From: Komagataeibacter medellinensis NBRC 3288
GTDB taxonomy: Bacteria > Pseudomonadota > Alphaproteobacteria > Acetobacterales > Acetobacteraceae
DNA: 64,000 nucleotides
Direction of reading: 5' to 3'
NCBI RefSeq assembly: GCF_000182745.2
Contig: NC_016027.1
Coordinates: 1,603,501-1,667,500, forward strand
A model generated the notes under the pieces. The model did no database searches. It had not been told where the DNA came from and worked only from the letters and a program-made list of their open reading frames with translations. Positions 29,148-38,520 of this stretch are shown piece by piece. The translations under genes were made by a program, and so were the position numbers. Numbering within the stretch: the stretch's first letter is position 1; each line of letters starts with the position of its first letter.

Positions 29148-30581
29148 TCAGCGCGAGAGCGGTGTCGCCTGCTCCCACCCGCCACCCAGCGCGCGGGCCA
29201 GTTGTATGGTGGCGGTGGTACGGCTGTCCTGGTTGGCCAGCACGGTGCCCTGCGCGTCCAATGCCATCATGCGGGCATGCAGCACATCGCCCAGCGTACG
29301 CTGACCACCCGCATACAGCCCGGCCATATCATGCGCAACCCGCTCGGCCTGCGCCTGCGCGCGGGTCAGGTCCTTATCCCGGCTATCCAGGCTTAAGCGG
29401 TTTTCATACCCGTCCTCCACCTCCGCCAGCGCACGCAGCAGGCTCTGGTCATAGCCTGCCACCGCCGCATCCAACCTGGCACTGGCGGCATGGATGCGGG
29501 CCTGCACGCGGTTGGCAGTAAAGATGGGCAGGTAAGTGGTCAGCGCAATCAGCCCACCCGTGCCGGACATGCCGGGAATGCCATCAAAACGCAGCCGCCC
29601 GTCGCCACCAAAGAACTCCAGCCCGAAGCGGGGCAACAGGTCGGTCTTGGCACTTTTGAGCCGGTTGAGCGCCGCATCGACCTGATCGCGTCGGGCACGG
29701 ATGTCCGGCCGACGTTCCAGCACGGTATCGGGCATCTGCCCCACCGGTGCGGGGGGCAGGTAATAGGCAGGCGGCGGCGGCAGGTCGGGCAGCCCCTCGG
29801 GCACCTGCCCCGACAGTACGGCCAGCCGCCTGCGCACAAGATCCAGCCCGGCTACCAGCATAGGCCTGCGCGCCCGCAGGTCGGAAAGCTTCTGGTCAAT
29901 TTCCGTCACATCCGCCGCCGTGGCCTGCCCGGACGTAAAGCGCGCCTGCCCATAGCCGCGCAACTGCCCCAGCAGGGCAATTGAGCGATCGGTCAACGTG
30001 ATCTGACGTTGCAGCCCCTGAGCCTGCAGGTAGTTGCTGGCCGCGTCGGCGGCGATGACCATCTGCACGCCGTGGAAGTATTCCTCCTCTGCCTTCACGC
30101 CCGCCTTTGCCGCCTTCACATCCGCATGGCGGCCACCAAACAGGTCCGGCTCCCACGATGCGGTGATACCGGCCAGATGCCCGTCCGTACCCGGATCATT
30201 GGCGGGCAGGCTGTACGGGTTGCGCCAGTCCATACCGCCCCCCAGCATGTTGCCCGTAGCACCCACGGTAGGATACAGCGCCGATTTTGCCACCGTATGC
30301 AGCGCACGCGCCTCACGCACCCGGTCACGGGCCATGCGGATATCAGGGCTGGCAGCAAGGGCCGTTTCCACCGCGCGGGTCAGGTCAGGGTCGTGCCATG
30401 CCTCCCACCAGCGTGTCAGGTCGGTTGCGGGCATACCCGCCACTTGCTGCTGCGTAAACTGCCTGGGCAGCCTTACATGCGATGGCGGCACATGCGTATG
30501 AAAGGGCGTACACCCCGCCACCAGCCCCACGCCCACCACAAGGCGGGCCATGCAGGCAACCTGCGTCAATCTGTTCCTCAT
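29148..30581 (-). CDS. Outer-membrane efflux channel lipoprotein (NodT/OprM family)
   Basis: 477 residues, a TolC-like channel for the ABC exporter encoded upstream. A signal peptide with lipobox GLVAGC (Cys near residue 24), then two repeated OEP domains: WWEAWHDPDLTRAVETALAASPDIRMARDRV and, later, ERRPDIRARRDQVDAALNRLKSAKTDLLPRF. The ATG at 30581 overlaps the permease stop (TAATG). It is last in the HlyD / ATPase fusion / permease / channel operon; the gluconate permease gene follows after only 18 nt, so some read-through is possible. Confidence 0.88.
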   Translation of the reverse strand: MRNRLTQVACMARLVVGVGLVAGCTPFHTHVPPSHVRLPRQFTQQQVAGMPATDLTRWWEAWHDPDLTRAVETALAASPDIRMARDRVREARALHTVAKSALYPTVGATGNMLGGGMDWRNPYSLPANDPGTDGHLAGITASWEPDLFGGRHADVKAAKAGVKAEEEYFHGVQMVIAADAASNYLQAQGLQRQITLTDRSIALLGQLRGYGQARFTSGQATAADVTEIDQKLSDLRARRPMLVAGLDLVRRRLAVLSGQVPEGLPDLPPPPAYYLPPAPVGQMPDTVLERRPDIRARRDQVDAALNRLKSAKTDLLPRFGLEFFGGDGRLRFDGIPGMSGTGGLIALTTYLPIFTANRVQARIHAASARLDAAVAGYDQSLLRALAEVEDGYENRLSLDSRDKDLTRAQAQAERVAHDMAGLYAGGQRTLGDVLHARMMALDAQGTVLANQDSRTTATIQLARALGGGWEQATPLSR

Positions 30582-31708
30582 TATTCCTGCCTTGCCAACA
30601 TGGACCTGAAGCGCGAGAGCGCGAATGCCAGAAATACAATACCCGTCACCGTTACCGTCAGCAGCGGCAGCATGATCGCACCCAACCCCGCGCCACGGTA
30701 CAGGATGGCCTGTGACAGGTTGACGAACTGCGTGGTGGGCAAAAAGCGCACCACCACCTGCATGAGCCGCGGCATGCTTTCCACCGGGGTAGCGGCACCT
30801 GACAGCAGGTACGCCACCGCATAGACCGGCACCACCAGCAGCCCGAACTGCGGCATGGTGGGGGCCACCGTGGCCAGCATGATGCCCAGCGCCGTGGCCG
30901 AAAACAGGTACAACAGCGCGCACGCGCCAAACAGCGTGACCGACCCCGCCAGCGGCACGCCCAGCCACACATGCACCACCAGCCACAGCGACAGCATGGC
31001 ACCGACGAATATGACCAGCCCGTTGGTCACGATCTTGGCCACCGCAATTTCACTGGCGCTGACAGGCATGACCAGCAGGTGTTCCAGCGTGCCATGCTCG
31101 CGCTCACGGATCACCGCCGCCCCCACCAGCACGATGGAGAGGATGGTGATGTTCGTCACGATCTGCATGACCGAAGTGAACCAGCTGGATTCACTGTTGG
31201 GATTGAAGCGGACACGGCTGGCCGCCTGAAAGGGGATCTGGTCCACCACCGCAGGCGCATGCAGCATGTCGTCCACTTCACCCAGCAGTATCTCGTTCAG
31301 GTATTCGGTGCCCAGCCCCGCCTGTGTCATGGCCGTGGCGTCCACACGCAGTTGCACGGCGGGTGTGCGGCCCGCCAGCACGTCCGCCTCGAAACGCGGC
31401 GGGATATCGACCACGAAGATATAGTCCCCCCGGTCCATACCCCGCAGCGCCTGTGCCCGGTCCACCAGCACGGCAGGCTTAAAATAGGGCGGCAGGACCG
31501 CATCGTGCATGCGGCGCGACAGGCCGGAATGGTCTTCGTCGATAAAGGCGATAGTGGCGTTGGAAACCTCCACCTTCACCCCGTTGGCCACCAGCAGCAC
31601 GCCTGCGGTAAAGGCGAACACGATCAGCCCCAGCAGCACACGATCATGCACAAGGCTGCGCAGCTCCTTGCCGCACAGCAGACCGACATTGACCAGCCAG
31701 CGCATCAT
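30581..31708 (-). CDS. ABC-2 type transporter permease
   Basis: 375 residues from ATG 31708, the YhhJ-type permease that accompanies RbbA-like fusions. An N-terminal helix (LLGLIVFAFTAGVLLVA) is followed by a large periplasmic domain and five to six C-terminal helices. REREHGTLEHLLVMPVSASEIAVAKI is the ABC-2 permease coupling signature. The start follows the RbbA-like stop by 4 nt, with AGGAAG placed inside the end of that gene. A tandem ATG at 31705 is also possible. Confidence 0.9.
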   Translation of the reverse strand: MMRWLVNVGLLCGKELRSLVHDRVLLGLIVFAFTAGVLLVANGVKVEVSNATIAFIDEDHSGLSRRMHDAVLPPYFKPAVLVDRAQALRGMDRGDYIFVVDIPPRFEADVLAGRTPAVQLRVDATAMTQAGLGTEYLNEILLGEVDDMLHAPAVVDQIPFQAASRVRFNPNSESSWFTSVMQIVTNITILSIVLVGAAVIREREHGTLEHLLVMPVSASEIAVAKIVTNGLVIFVGAMLSLWLVVHVWLGVPLAGSVTLFGACALLYLFSATALGIMLATVAPTMPQFGLLVVPVYAVAYLLSGAATPVESMPRLMQVVVRFLPTTQFVNLSQAILYRGAGLGAIMLPLLTVTVTGIVFLAFALSRFRSMLARQE

Positions 31709-31712
31709 GGCT

Positions 31713-34487
31713 TTACGCTTCCTGTTTCTTGAGCAGGAGCCGGGCCGCCAGCATGTAGCCTGCGGCAAACAGGCCCAGCACAAGGTACATGGCCCAGAAG
31801 CTGCCGGTCCCCAGCCCCTTGGTAAAGCAGCCAAGGCTGATCAGCTGGTACCACGCCGCCGGAAACCCCAGTCCCACAAGGCGACTGCCCCCCGTAAGGG
31901 TGGAGGCCGGATAGAGCAGGCCGGAAAAGTTGACCGCCGGGATCAGGCACAAAATCGACGTGCCGAAAATGGCCGCAACCTGTGAACTGACAAAGGTCGA
32001 GATCAGCAGCCCCAGCCCCGTAGCCGAGAGCACAAACAGCACGCCGCCTATCGTCAGCGCCAGCAGTGACCCCTTGAGCGGCACCCCCAGCACCACCACG
32101 GCCACAAGCACCAGCAGGAAGTAGCTCAGCGTGGCCAGCGCAACATAAGGCGCCTGCTTGCCCATGAGGTACTGCCCGACCGAGGCGGGTGATGCATAGA
32201 GATTGACAATGGAGCCCACTTCCTTCTCGCGCACCACACCCAGCGCGGTGAGCATGGTGGGGATCAGGATCAGGGCCAGCATGATCACGCCCGGCGCCAT
32301 GGCGTAGATGCTGCGGAATTCCTGATTATAGGAAAAACGGGGCTCCACCGTAATCGGCAGCCCGACCTGCTGTGGCAGTGCGCGGCCCAGAGTGGTGGCG
32401 TAGCCCGCTAACACTCCGGTGGCATAGGCCCGCACGTTGGCCGCAAGGAACGGGACCGCGCCATCAACGATCACCCCGATCTCCGGCCTGCGCCCGGCTT
32501 CCATGTCGCGCGCGAAGCCTGCGGGAATATCCAGCGCCATCTGGGCATGGCCATTGCGTATGGTCCGGTCCAGCGCATCCGCATCGGCCACGGGGGCCAG
32601 TTCATGGAAATAGGCCGAACCCCGGAAGCTGTCGATCAGGTCGCGGCTGATCGTGGTGCGGTCATGATCCAGCACGGTAAAGCCCACACCCTCCACATCG
32701 AACGAGATGCTCGACGCCGCCACCACCAGCAAAATCAGCGGGCCGACCAGCGCGAAGGTCAGCCGCAGCCGGTCACGCAGCAGTTCAACCGCCTCGCGCC
32801 GGGCAAAAGCCCAGGCGCGTGGCAGCCATCCGCCACCCCCCACGCCCCCAAAGCGGGCAGCAAGGCGTGTGGCCACCGCGTGCCAGCGCGTGGGGGGCGG
32901 GGGCGGTACAGGGTGGGCCTGCGCATCCGTTGCCGCCTCGGCATCCTGCAGATAGGCGATGAAGGCGGCTTCCAGCGTGGGGGCACCACGTTTTTCCACC
33001 AGCCCGGCAGGCGTACCCACGGCCAGAACATGGCCCCGGTGCATGAGCGAAATCCGGTCACACCGCGCGGCCTCGTTCATGAAATGGGTGGAGACGAAAA
33101 TCGTCACATGCCCTTCGCGTGAAAGGCGGATGAGGTGCCGCCAGAACATGTCGCGCGCGGCAGGGTCCACGCCCGATGTCGGCTCGTCAAGGATCAGGAT
33201 CTCGGGGTTGTTGATGCACGCCGCAGCCAGTTGCAGACGCTGGCGTATGCCCAGCGGCAGGGAGGCGGGGCTGACATCGGCACATTCACGCAGTTCAAAT
33301 GAATCGAGCGACTGCTCGACCATCCGCGCAGCCTTTATCGCCGGGATGCGGTACAGCCGCGCCTGTAGCATAAGGTTCTGCCGTACGGTCAGTTCCTCAT
33401 ACAACGAGAACGCCTGCGACATGTACCCGATCCGCATGCGGGTTTTCATGTCGCCTGCCGTGATCTGCTCGCCAAACAGCTTGGCCGTACCGCTGGTCAC
33501 ATCCAGCAGGCCGGTCAGCATCTTCATGGTGGTGGACTTGCCGCAGCCGTTGGAGCCAAGAAAGCCGAATATCTCGCCCCGACTGATGGTGAAGCTTACA
33601 TCGCTCACCGCCGTGAAGCTGCCGAAGCGGCGGGTCAGGTGAGCAGCCTCGATGGCGGGCGGGCCGCCGGGATTGGCGTAAGGGGGGATGGAAAAGCCAC
33701 CTTCCTGCGGGCGGCGGCCCTGCGGCAGGAGCGCGATATACGCCTCTTCCAGCGATGTCGTATGCATGCGTTCAAGCACATGCTGCGTGCGGTCACTGAC
33801 CAGCACCCGGCCAGAATCCATGGCCACCAGCCATGAGAACCGCTCCGCCTCCTCCATATACGCGGTCGAGACGATGACCGTCATGGACGGGCGCTCGGCG
33901 CGCAACTGGTCCACCAGTGTCCAGAACTGCTGGCGCGACAGCGGATCGACACCGGTTGTCGGTTCATCAAGGATCAGCAGGTCCGGGTCATGCACCAGCG
34001 CGCAGCACAGGCTGACCTTCTGTTTCATGCCACCCGACAGGTGACCCGCCGCCCGGTCGGGAAAGGGGGCCAGCCCCGTGGCATCGAGCAGGCGCTGGAT
34101 ACGTGCGTCACGCGCACTGGCATCCATGCCGAACAGACGGGCAAAAAAGTCGATATTCTCCCGCACCGACAGGGTCGGGTACAGGTTGCGCCCCAGTCCC
34201 TGCGGCATGAAGGCGGTGCGCGGCAAAAAATCCTCACGCTCATGGCGGTCGCCCATGTCCGCTCCCAGCACCCGCACCGTACCGGACTGGAGCTTGCGCA
34301 CGCCCGCGATCAGCCCCAGCAGGGTGGACTTGCCCACCCCGTCCGGCCCGACAAGGCCGATGGTGGTGCCCGCCGGCAGGTCCAGCGTCACATTATCCAG
34401 CGCCGTAACCGCGCCGTAGCGGTGCGTGACCCCCGTAATGACAATGCCCGGTACGGGCGGCGGCTGGGATGGGACCTGCCCGGTCAT
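31713..34487 (-). CDS. ABC exporter: two ATPase domains fused to an ABC-2 permease (RbbA/YhiH-like)
   Basis: 924 residues. Two nucleotide-binding domains come first: NBD1 (P-loop GPDGVGKSTLL, signature LSGGMKQKVSL, Walker B LLILDEPTTGVDP) and NBD2 (GSNGCGKSTTMKML, LPLGIRQRLQLA, ILILDEPTSGVDP). A permease domain follows from about residue 570 to the end, with REKEVGSIVNLYASPASVGQYLMGKQ as its coupling motif. NBD2's signature reads LPLGIRQ rather than LSGGQ, so the two ATP sites are not equivalent. In E. coli the homologue RbbA has also been linked to ribosomes; the context here (HlyD, permease, channel) points to export. Confidence 0.9.
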   Translation of the reverse strand: MTGQVPSQPPPVPGIVITGVTHRYGAVTALDNVTLDLPAGTTIGLVGPDGVGKSTLLGLIAGVRKLQSGTVRVLGADMGDRHEREDFLPRTAFMPQGLGRNLYPTLSVRENIDFFARLFGMDASARDARIQRLLDATGLAPFPDRAAGHLSGGMKQKVSLCCALVHDPDLLILDEPTTGVDPLSRQQFWTLVDQLRAERPSMTVIVSTAYMEEAERFSWLVAMDSGRVLVSDRTQHVLERMHTTSLEEAYIALLPQGRRPQEGGFSIPPYANPGGPPAIEAAHLTRRFGSFTAVSDVSFTISRGEIFGFLGSNGCGKSTTMKMLTGLLDVTSGTAKLFGEQITAGDMKTRMRIGYMSQAFSLYEELTVRQNLMLQARLYRIPAIKAARMVEQSLDSFELRECADVSPASLPLGIRQRLQLAAACINNPEILILDEPTSGVDPAARDMFWRHLIRLSREGHVTIFVSTHFMNEAARCDRISLMHRGHVLAVGTPAGLVEKRGAPTLEAAFIAYLQDAEAATDAQAHPVPPPPPTRWHAVATRLAARFGGVGGGGWLPRAWAFARREAVELLRDRLRLTFALVGPLILLVVAASSISFDVEGVGFTVLDHDRTTISRDLIDSFRGSAYFHELAPVADADALDRTIRNGHAQMALDIPAGFARDMEAGRRPEIGVIVDGAVPFLAANVRAYATGVLAGYATTLGRALPQQVGLPITVEPRFSYNQEFRSIYAMAPGVIMLALILIPTMLTALGVVREKEVGSIVNLYASPASVGQYLMGKQAPYVALATLSYFLLVLVAVVVLGVPLKGSLLALTIGGVLFVLSATGLGLLISTFVSSQVAAIFGTSILCLIPAVNFSGLLYPASTLTGGSRLVGLGFPAAWYQLISLGCFTKGLGTGSFWAMYLVLGLFAAGYMLAARLLLKKQEA

Positions 34488-35470
34488 TGCGGGGTATCAG
34501 CCACATCAAGCCCGGCAGGCCAGTGAACGGCAGAATCGGTGCGGACATAGCCATCACCCGTCATGCCCGCCTTGAGCACACTGCCGTACCGTTGCGCTGT
34601 GGCAGGGTCGATCCGCAGCTTGACGCGATAGACCAGCTTGTCGCGCTCGGTCGTGGTCTCGACATATTTGGGAGTGAACTGTGCCTCAGGCGAGACGAAG
34701 GAGATGGTAGCCGGGATCACCTGCTGGTGCAGCGCATCCAGCGCTATGCGAGCCTGGTCACCTACATGCAGTTGGCCCGCCTGCTGCGATGGGTAGAAAA
34801 TGGTCAGGTACATGTCGGTCGGGTCCAGCAGCGAGGCTACGCGGCCGCCACCGGGCAGCACGGCACCTTTCTCCACGATCCGGTATTCGATCCGGCCCGC
34901 AACCGGGGCGCGGATGGTCATGTCATCCTCGACGGACTGCGCCTGGGCTACCTGCGCGCGGGCACCCTGCTCTGCCGCAGTGGCCGCATCGACCGCGCGG
35001 GCGGCCGCACTTTCGGCAGCGGTGGCGGTATCGAGGCTGGTCTGGTGCTGGGAGAGTTCCATGTCCGATACCAGATGCTGGCGGAACATGGTGCGCGCGT
35101 GCTCAAGGTCAAGCTGGGCCAGATGCAGGCCGGCCTGCCGGGCTTCACGCTCTGCACCAGCGCGGGCCACATTGGCCTGTGCCGCAAGCAGTTGGGCGCG
35201 GGCGGCATCAAGGCTGGCCCGCGTGCTCACATCGTCCTCGCGCGCCAGAACCTGACCCGCCGCAACCACATCGCCTTCATGGAACTCAAGTGCGGTAATC
35301 CGACCGGGATACTTGACCGCCACATCAATGCGGGCCAGTTCCAGCCGCCCGTTGGCGCGCGCCAGACCTGGCGGCAGTTCCCCACGGTGCTGGACCACAT
35401 ACCAGCCCACAGCACACCCTACCGCCACAACAGCCGCGCCCGCGCCGACCGCAACATCACGCCACTTCAT
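34484..35470 (-). CDS. HlyD-family periplasmic adaptor
   Basis: 328 residues from ATG 35470, which has AGGCGG just upstream. One N-terminal membrane helix (residues 6-26), then a biotinyl-lipoyl-like half (RITALEFHEGDVVAAGQVLARED), a long coiled-coil hairpin (residues 75-190, heptad-rich Ala/Gln/Leu), the second lipoyl half (IRAPVAGRIEYRIVEKGAVLPGG) and the beta barrel. It links the inner-membrane ABC exporter to the outer-membrane channel. Its stop overlaps the start of the ATPase fusion (ATGA), making it the first transport gene of the operon. Confidence 0.9.
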   Translation of the reverse strand: MKWRDVAVGAGAAVVAVGCAVGWYVVQHRGELPPGLARANGRLELARIDVAVKYPGRITALEFHEGDVVAAGQVLAREDDVSTRASLDAARAQLLAAQANVARAGAEREARQAGLHLAQLDLEHARTMFRQHLVSDMELSQHQTSLDTATAAESAAARAVDAATAAEQGARAQVAQAQSVEDDMTIRAPVAGRIEYRIVEKGAVLPGGGRVASLLDPTDMYLTIFYPSQQAGQLHVGDQARIALDALHQQVIPATISFVSPEAQFTPKYVETTTERDKLVYRVKLRIDPATAQRYGSVLKAGMTGDGYVRTDSAVHWPAGLDVADTPQ

Positions 35471-35612
35471 ACCGCCTGTTTCTCCCTGCCCAACGCACAG
35501 GCCGGCACGGAGCCGGAACACTACATCATGCACACTTAGCATCCGCCCGGTACGGGCACCTTCGTGTTCCGTCCTATACCAATGCGGGACGCAGCGAACT
35601 GATGCAGGTCAT

Positions 35613-36122
35613 TTACAGCGCCTGTCCGGTACAGGGGGGACTATCCCCCTCCTCCATCACGGCCTCGGCCCGACCCAGCACCCCGGCGAGCACCTGCATC
35701 ATGGCCTGTACCTGTCCCGGTGCCAGGCTGCCAAGCACGCGGGCTTCCATGGCGGCACAGGTGGTGTGAAAAGTCTCGCACTTGCGCCTGCCGCGCACGG
35801 TCAGGACCAGACTCTTGGCGCGGCGGTCCTCGTGGTCGGGATGGCGTTCAACCAGCCCTTCGCCTTCCAGCAGGTCAAGCACACGCACCAGGGCGGAACT
35901 ATCGGTATTCATGGCGTGGGCAAGGGTGCGCTGGCTGACCCTGTCGGGTAGCATCATCAAGTACGCGAGCGGGCGCATCATGGCCATACTCATCCCCTCC
36001 GCCCGCAGGGCACGGTCCAGCACGAGCCGCCATGTATTGGCCAGCCGCATGGTGAGGAAAGTCATCCTCATGTCCTCAAAGCCCGCACCCTTGATATCGG
36101 GCAATGGTGAACGTCCGGTCAT
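35613..36122 (-). CDS. MarR-family transcriptional regulator
   Basis: 169 residues from ATG 36122 (AGGGG 6 nt upstream); ATG 36128 would add two. The winged helix is at residues about 55-115: VSQRTLAHAMNTDSSALVRVLDLLEGEGLVERHPDHEDRRAKSLVLTVRGRR, a clear MarR signature with the DxRxK-like wing. It lies 142 nt upstream of the HlyD gene on the same strand and diverges from the FUSC gene, with a shared promoter region at 36246-36279. It probably represses both, releasing on binding a small aromatic ligand, as is common in the family. Confidence 0.9.
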   Translation of the reverse strand: MTGRSPLPDIKGAGFEDMRMTFLTMRLANTWRLVLDRALRAEGMSMAMMRPLAYLMMLPDRVSQRTLAHAMNTDSSALVRVLDLLEGEGLVERHPDHEDRRAKSLVLTVRGRRKCETFHTTCAAMEARVLGSLAPGQVQAMMQVLAGVLGRAEAVMEEGDSPPCTGQAL

Positions 36123-36245
36123 GTTCATCCCCTGCTGGTACCGGGCCACGACACCTGGACCCCTCCCTGCCCGATAGCATGGCGGTCCGGGACGATCATG
36201 ACCCCTTTATGCGATGGCTGCCCGGCGGGCAGGCTGTATGGCGTA

Positions 36246-36279
36246 GATATAATTGACATAGCACTAATTGTCATACAAT
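36246..36279. promoter_or_regulatory. Overlapping divergent promoters with MarR-type operator
   Basis: Plus strand: -35 TTGACA (36253-36258), 15-nt spacer, -10 TACAAT (36274-36279), toward FUSC. Minus strand: -35 ATGACA (36274-36269), 17-nt spacer, -10 TATATC (36251-36246), toward MarR. The two -35 boxes form the inverted repeat TGACA-N10-TGTCA (36254-36273), a likely operator that could block both promoters at once. Confidence 0.55.
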
Positions 36280-36315
36280 ACATTAGCAGGCCCAGCCTTT
36301 TTATCTTCGCGCGGC

Positions 36316-38520
36316 ATGCGTTATCAGGGAGCGCTCACGCCGCCGCCGGGAGTCCGCACCCAGATGTTGTCCAGCCTCATGCGCAGTTTCGCCAGCGATA
36401 CCCAGTGGGCCGCTACGCGCACCACGGCGGCCTTCAGCGCGCGTGCCCTGCTGTCGGTCGGCATTGCGCTGTTCCTTGCTTTCGCCTTCCAGCTCCAGTC
36501 CCCCATGAGTTCGGTCACAACGGTCATGATCGTGGCCAATCCAACCGTAGGGGCGCTAGTCTCCAAAAGTGTGTGGCGCGTGATCGGCACCATTATTGGC
36601 GCATCCATAAGCGTGGGGCTGATGGCGGTGTTCGTGCAGTCACCGGTGTTGTATTTCATGGGACTGTCGGTGGTGGTGGGGCTGGCCTGCATGGCGGCCA
36701 CCTTCCTGCGGCTGTTCCGCGCCTATGCCGCCGTGCTGACGGGGTATACCATCGTCATCATCTCCGCTCCCGCCTTTGGCGATCCTGACGGCATCTTCCT
36801 CAGCGCCATGTCGCGGCTTTCCGCCGTGGTGGTGGGAATCGTGACGACCGCGACCGTCTTCATGGTCACATCACCACGCCGCTCGGACACGCTGTTTACA
36901 CAAATCCACACCCTGTTCCGCGATACGGTCAGCTACATCCTGGCCTTCCATGAAGGCTATGCCGACCTTGCGGCGCGCGAAGCCGACGGGCCACCGACTA
37001 CGACGTTCCGCTCCCTGCCCTCGGATTTTCATGACAGCCGTGCGGCCATGCTGGCGCGGATCGGCCGCCTGTCGGATGCGGTGGAATATGCCGCAACCGA
37101 CAATTACGACATAAGCGTGCGCCAGCGCGAGATCCGCGCGGGGTTGGCGCGGCTTTCAGGCATTGTGGCCTCCTATCACCCGCACACCATCACGGCACCC
37201 GACACCACACAGGACCGCGCCGTGCATGGCGAGATCGTGGCCATGTTGCGCCACCTGATGGACCTGACCGAGAACCGCGCGCTCGAATCCGCCTGGCCGG
37301 AAGGCTGCGCGCGCATCCGCCTTACGCGTGATGCCATGATCGCGCGCGCGCGGCAGAGCATCTCGCCCCAGTCACTGCTGTTCCTTGATGATATTCAGGA
37401 TCTTGTTGGCCAGATCGAAACCGCGCTACTTGACCTGTCCCGCCGGGGGAGTGCCGGGCGCAGGCTGCGGCTGCAACCCTATCTGGAATGGCCCACGGCC
37501 CTGCGCAATGGCGCACGCGGCGCCCTGATCACCATGCTGACGGCCCTGATCTGGTACGTGCTGCACTGGACGGCGGGACCGACGATGATGCTGTATGTGG
37601 TGGCGGCGGCGAGCCTGCTGTCCACCCTGCCCTCCGCCTCACGCGCGGCCGGGCTTATGGCTACGGGCACGGCGCTGGGAGTGCCGGCGGGGCTTGCGTG
37701 CCATATCTTCCTGCTGCCCCAGATTGATGGCTATCCGCTGCTGTGGCTTTCACTGTGTATCATGCTGCTGCCGGGCGTGTGGCTACAGTTCCACCCCAAA
37801 TTCGGCATTGGCGCGTTTGGGTACGGTGTGTTCGCCACCGTGATGCTACAGGTGAACAACCCGATTCATTATTATAACGACATCGGCCTGTTCAACGGCT
37901 GGATGGCGCTGCTGATGGGCTGTATCATGCTGGTGCTGTCGTTCAGGGTCATCCTGCCGCCCAATCACCGGCTGGATGCCGCCCGCCTTGTCTCCTCACT
38001 TACGCGCAGCCTGCGCAGGCTGGCGCTATCGGGCCGCAGGCAGGGCACGGAGTGGCTGGTATGGGAAAACCTGCAGTTGCAGAAGGTGATCCGGCTGGCC
38101 ATGCGCCTGTCGTTCTTTGCCCAGCCCGGCGTTATCCACCAGTATATTGACGCGGCACTGGCCACGCTGTCCCTGGGGCGACTGGTCGAGCGTATCCGCA
38201 CCCTTGCCACCAGCCCGGACATAGACAGTACCCAGCGCAGGGCCATTTATGATGCGCTGGATACCTTTACCGAACTGGCGCACAACCCGCTGCTGACCGC
38301 CGCCGCCCTGATCCGGGCCGCAGGCATACTATGCCCGCCCGATGCGATTGCCCAGCGCCCCCCCGCCCAGGTGGAGGCCATGGCCTGCCTTGAACAGGCG
38401 GGACGGATCATCCGCGATATCCCCGGCTTCCTGGACCAGCGCGGGCCGCTGCAATGGGCGGAGGGCTATCCCGCCGCCCACAGGCCGCCGCTGGCCGCCG
38501 TCAGGCCGGAAGTCGGCTGA
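36316..38520 (+). CDS. FUSC-family inner-membrane protein (aromatic acid/fusaric acid exporter-like)
   Basis: 734 residues from ATG 36316. The protein has two repeats, each a group of membrane helices followed by a cytosolic region: helices at about residues 40-180 (ARALLSVGIALFLAFAFQLQSPMSSVTTVMIVANPTVGALVSKS is the FUSC signature) and again at about 400-560. Relatives (AaeB, FusC) export aromatic acids or resist fusaric acid with a HlyD partner. Divergent from marR. The start is uncertain: ATG 36364 (MLSSLMRSF) is an alternative, and TTG 36268 lies inside the promoter. The last 20 bases overlap the convergent gene at 38501. Confidence 0.85.
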   Translation: MRYQGALTPPPGVRTQMLSSLMRSFASDTQWAATRTTAAFSARALLSVGIALFLAFAFQLQSPMSSVTTVMIVANPTVGALVSKSVWRVIGTIIGASISVGLMAVFVQSPVLYFMGLSVVVGLACMAATFLRLFRAYAAVLTGYTIVIISAPAFGDPDGIFLSAMSRLSAVVVGIVTTATVFMVTSPRRSDTLFTQIHTLFRDTVSYILAFHEGYADLAAREADGPPTTTFRSLPSDFHDSRAAMLARIGRLSDAVEYAATDNYDISVRQREIRAGLARLSGIVASYHPHTITAPDTTQDRAVHGEIVAMLRHLMDLTENRALESAWPEGCARIRLTRDAMIARARQSISPQSLLFLDDIQDLVGQIETALLDLSRRGSAGRRLRLQPYLEWPTALRNGARGALITMLTALIWYVLHWTAGPTMMLYVVAAASLLSTLPSASRAAGLMATGTALGVPAGLACHIFLLPQIDGYPLLWLSLCIMLLPGVWLQFHPKFGIGAFGYGVFATVMLQVNNPIHYYNDIGLFNGWMALLMGCIMLVLSFRVILPPNHRLDAARLVSSLTRSLRRLALSGRRQGTEWLVWENLQLQKVIRLAMRLSFFAQPGVIHQYIDAALATLSLGRLVERIRTLATSPDIDSTQRRAIYDALDTFTELAHNPLLTAAALIRAAGILCPPDAIAQRPPAQVEAMACLEQAGRIIRDIPGFLDQRGPLQWAEGYPAAHRPPLAAVRPEVG

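Noticed and set aside
36268-36315. TTG start for the FUSC protein
   Set aside because: The codon lies between the predicted -35 and -10 elements and has no ribosome binding site.
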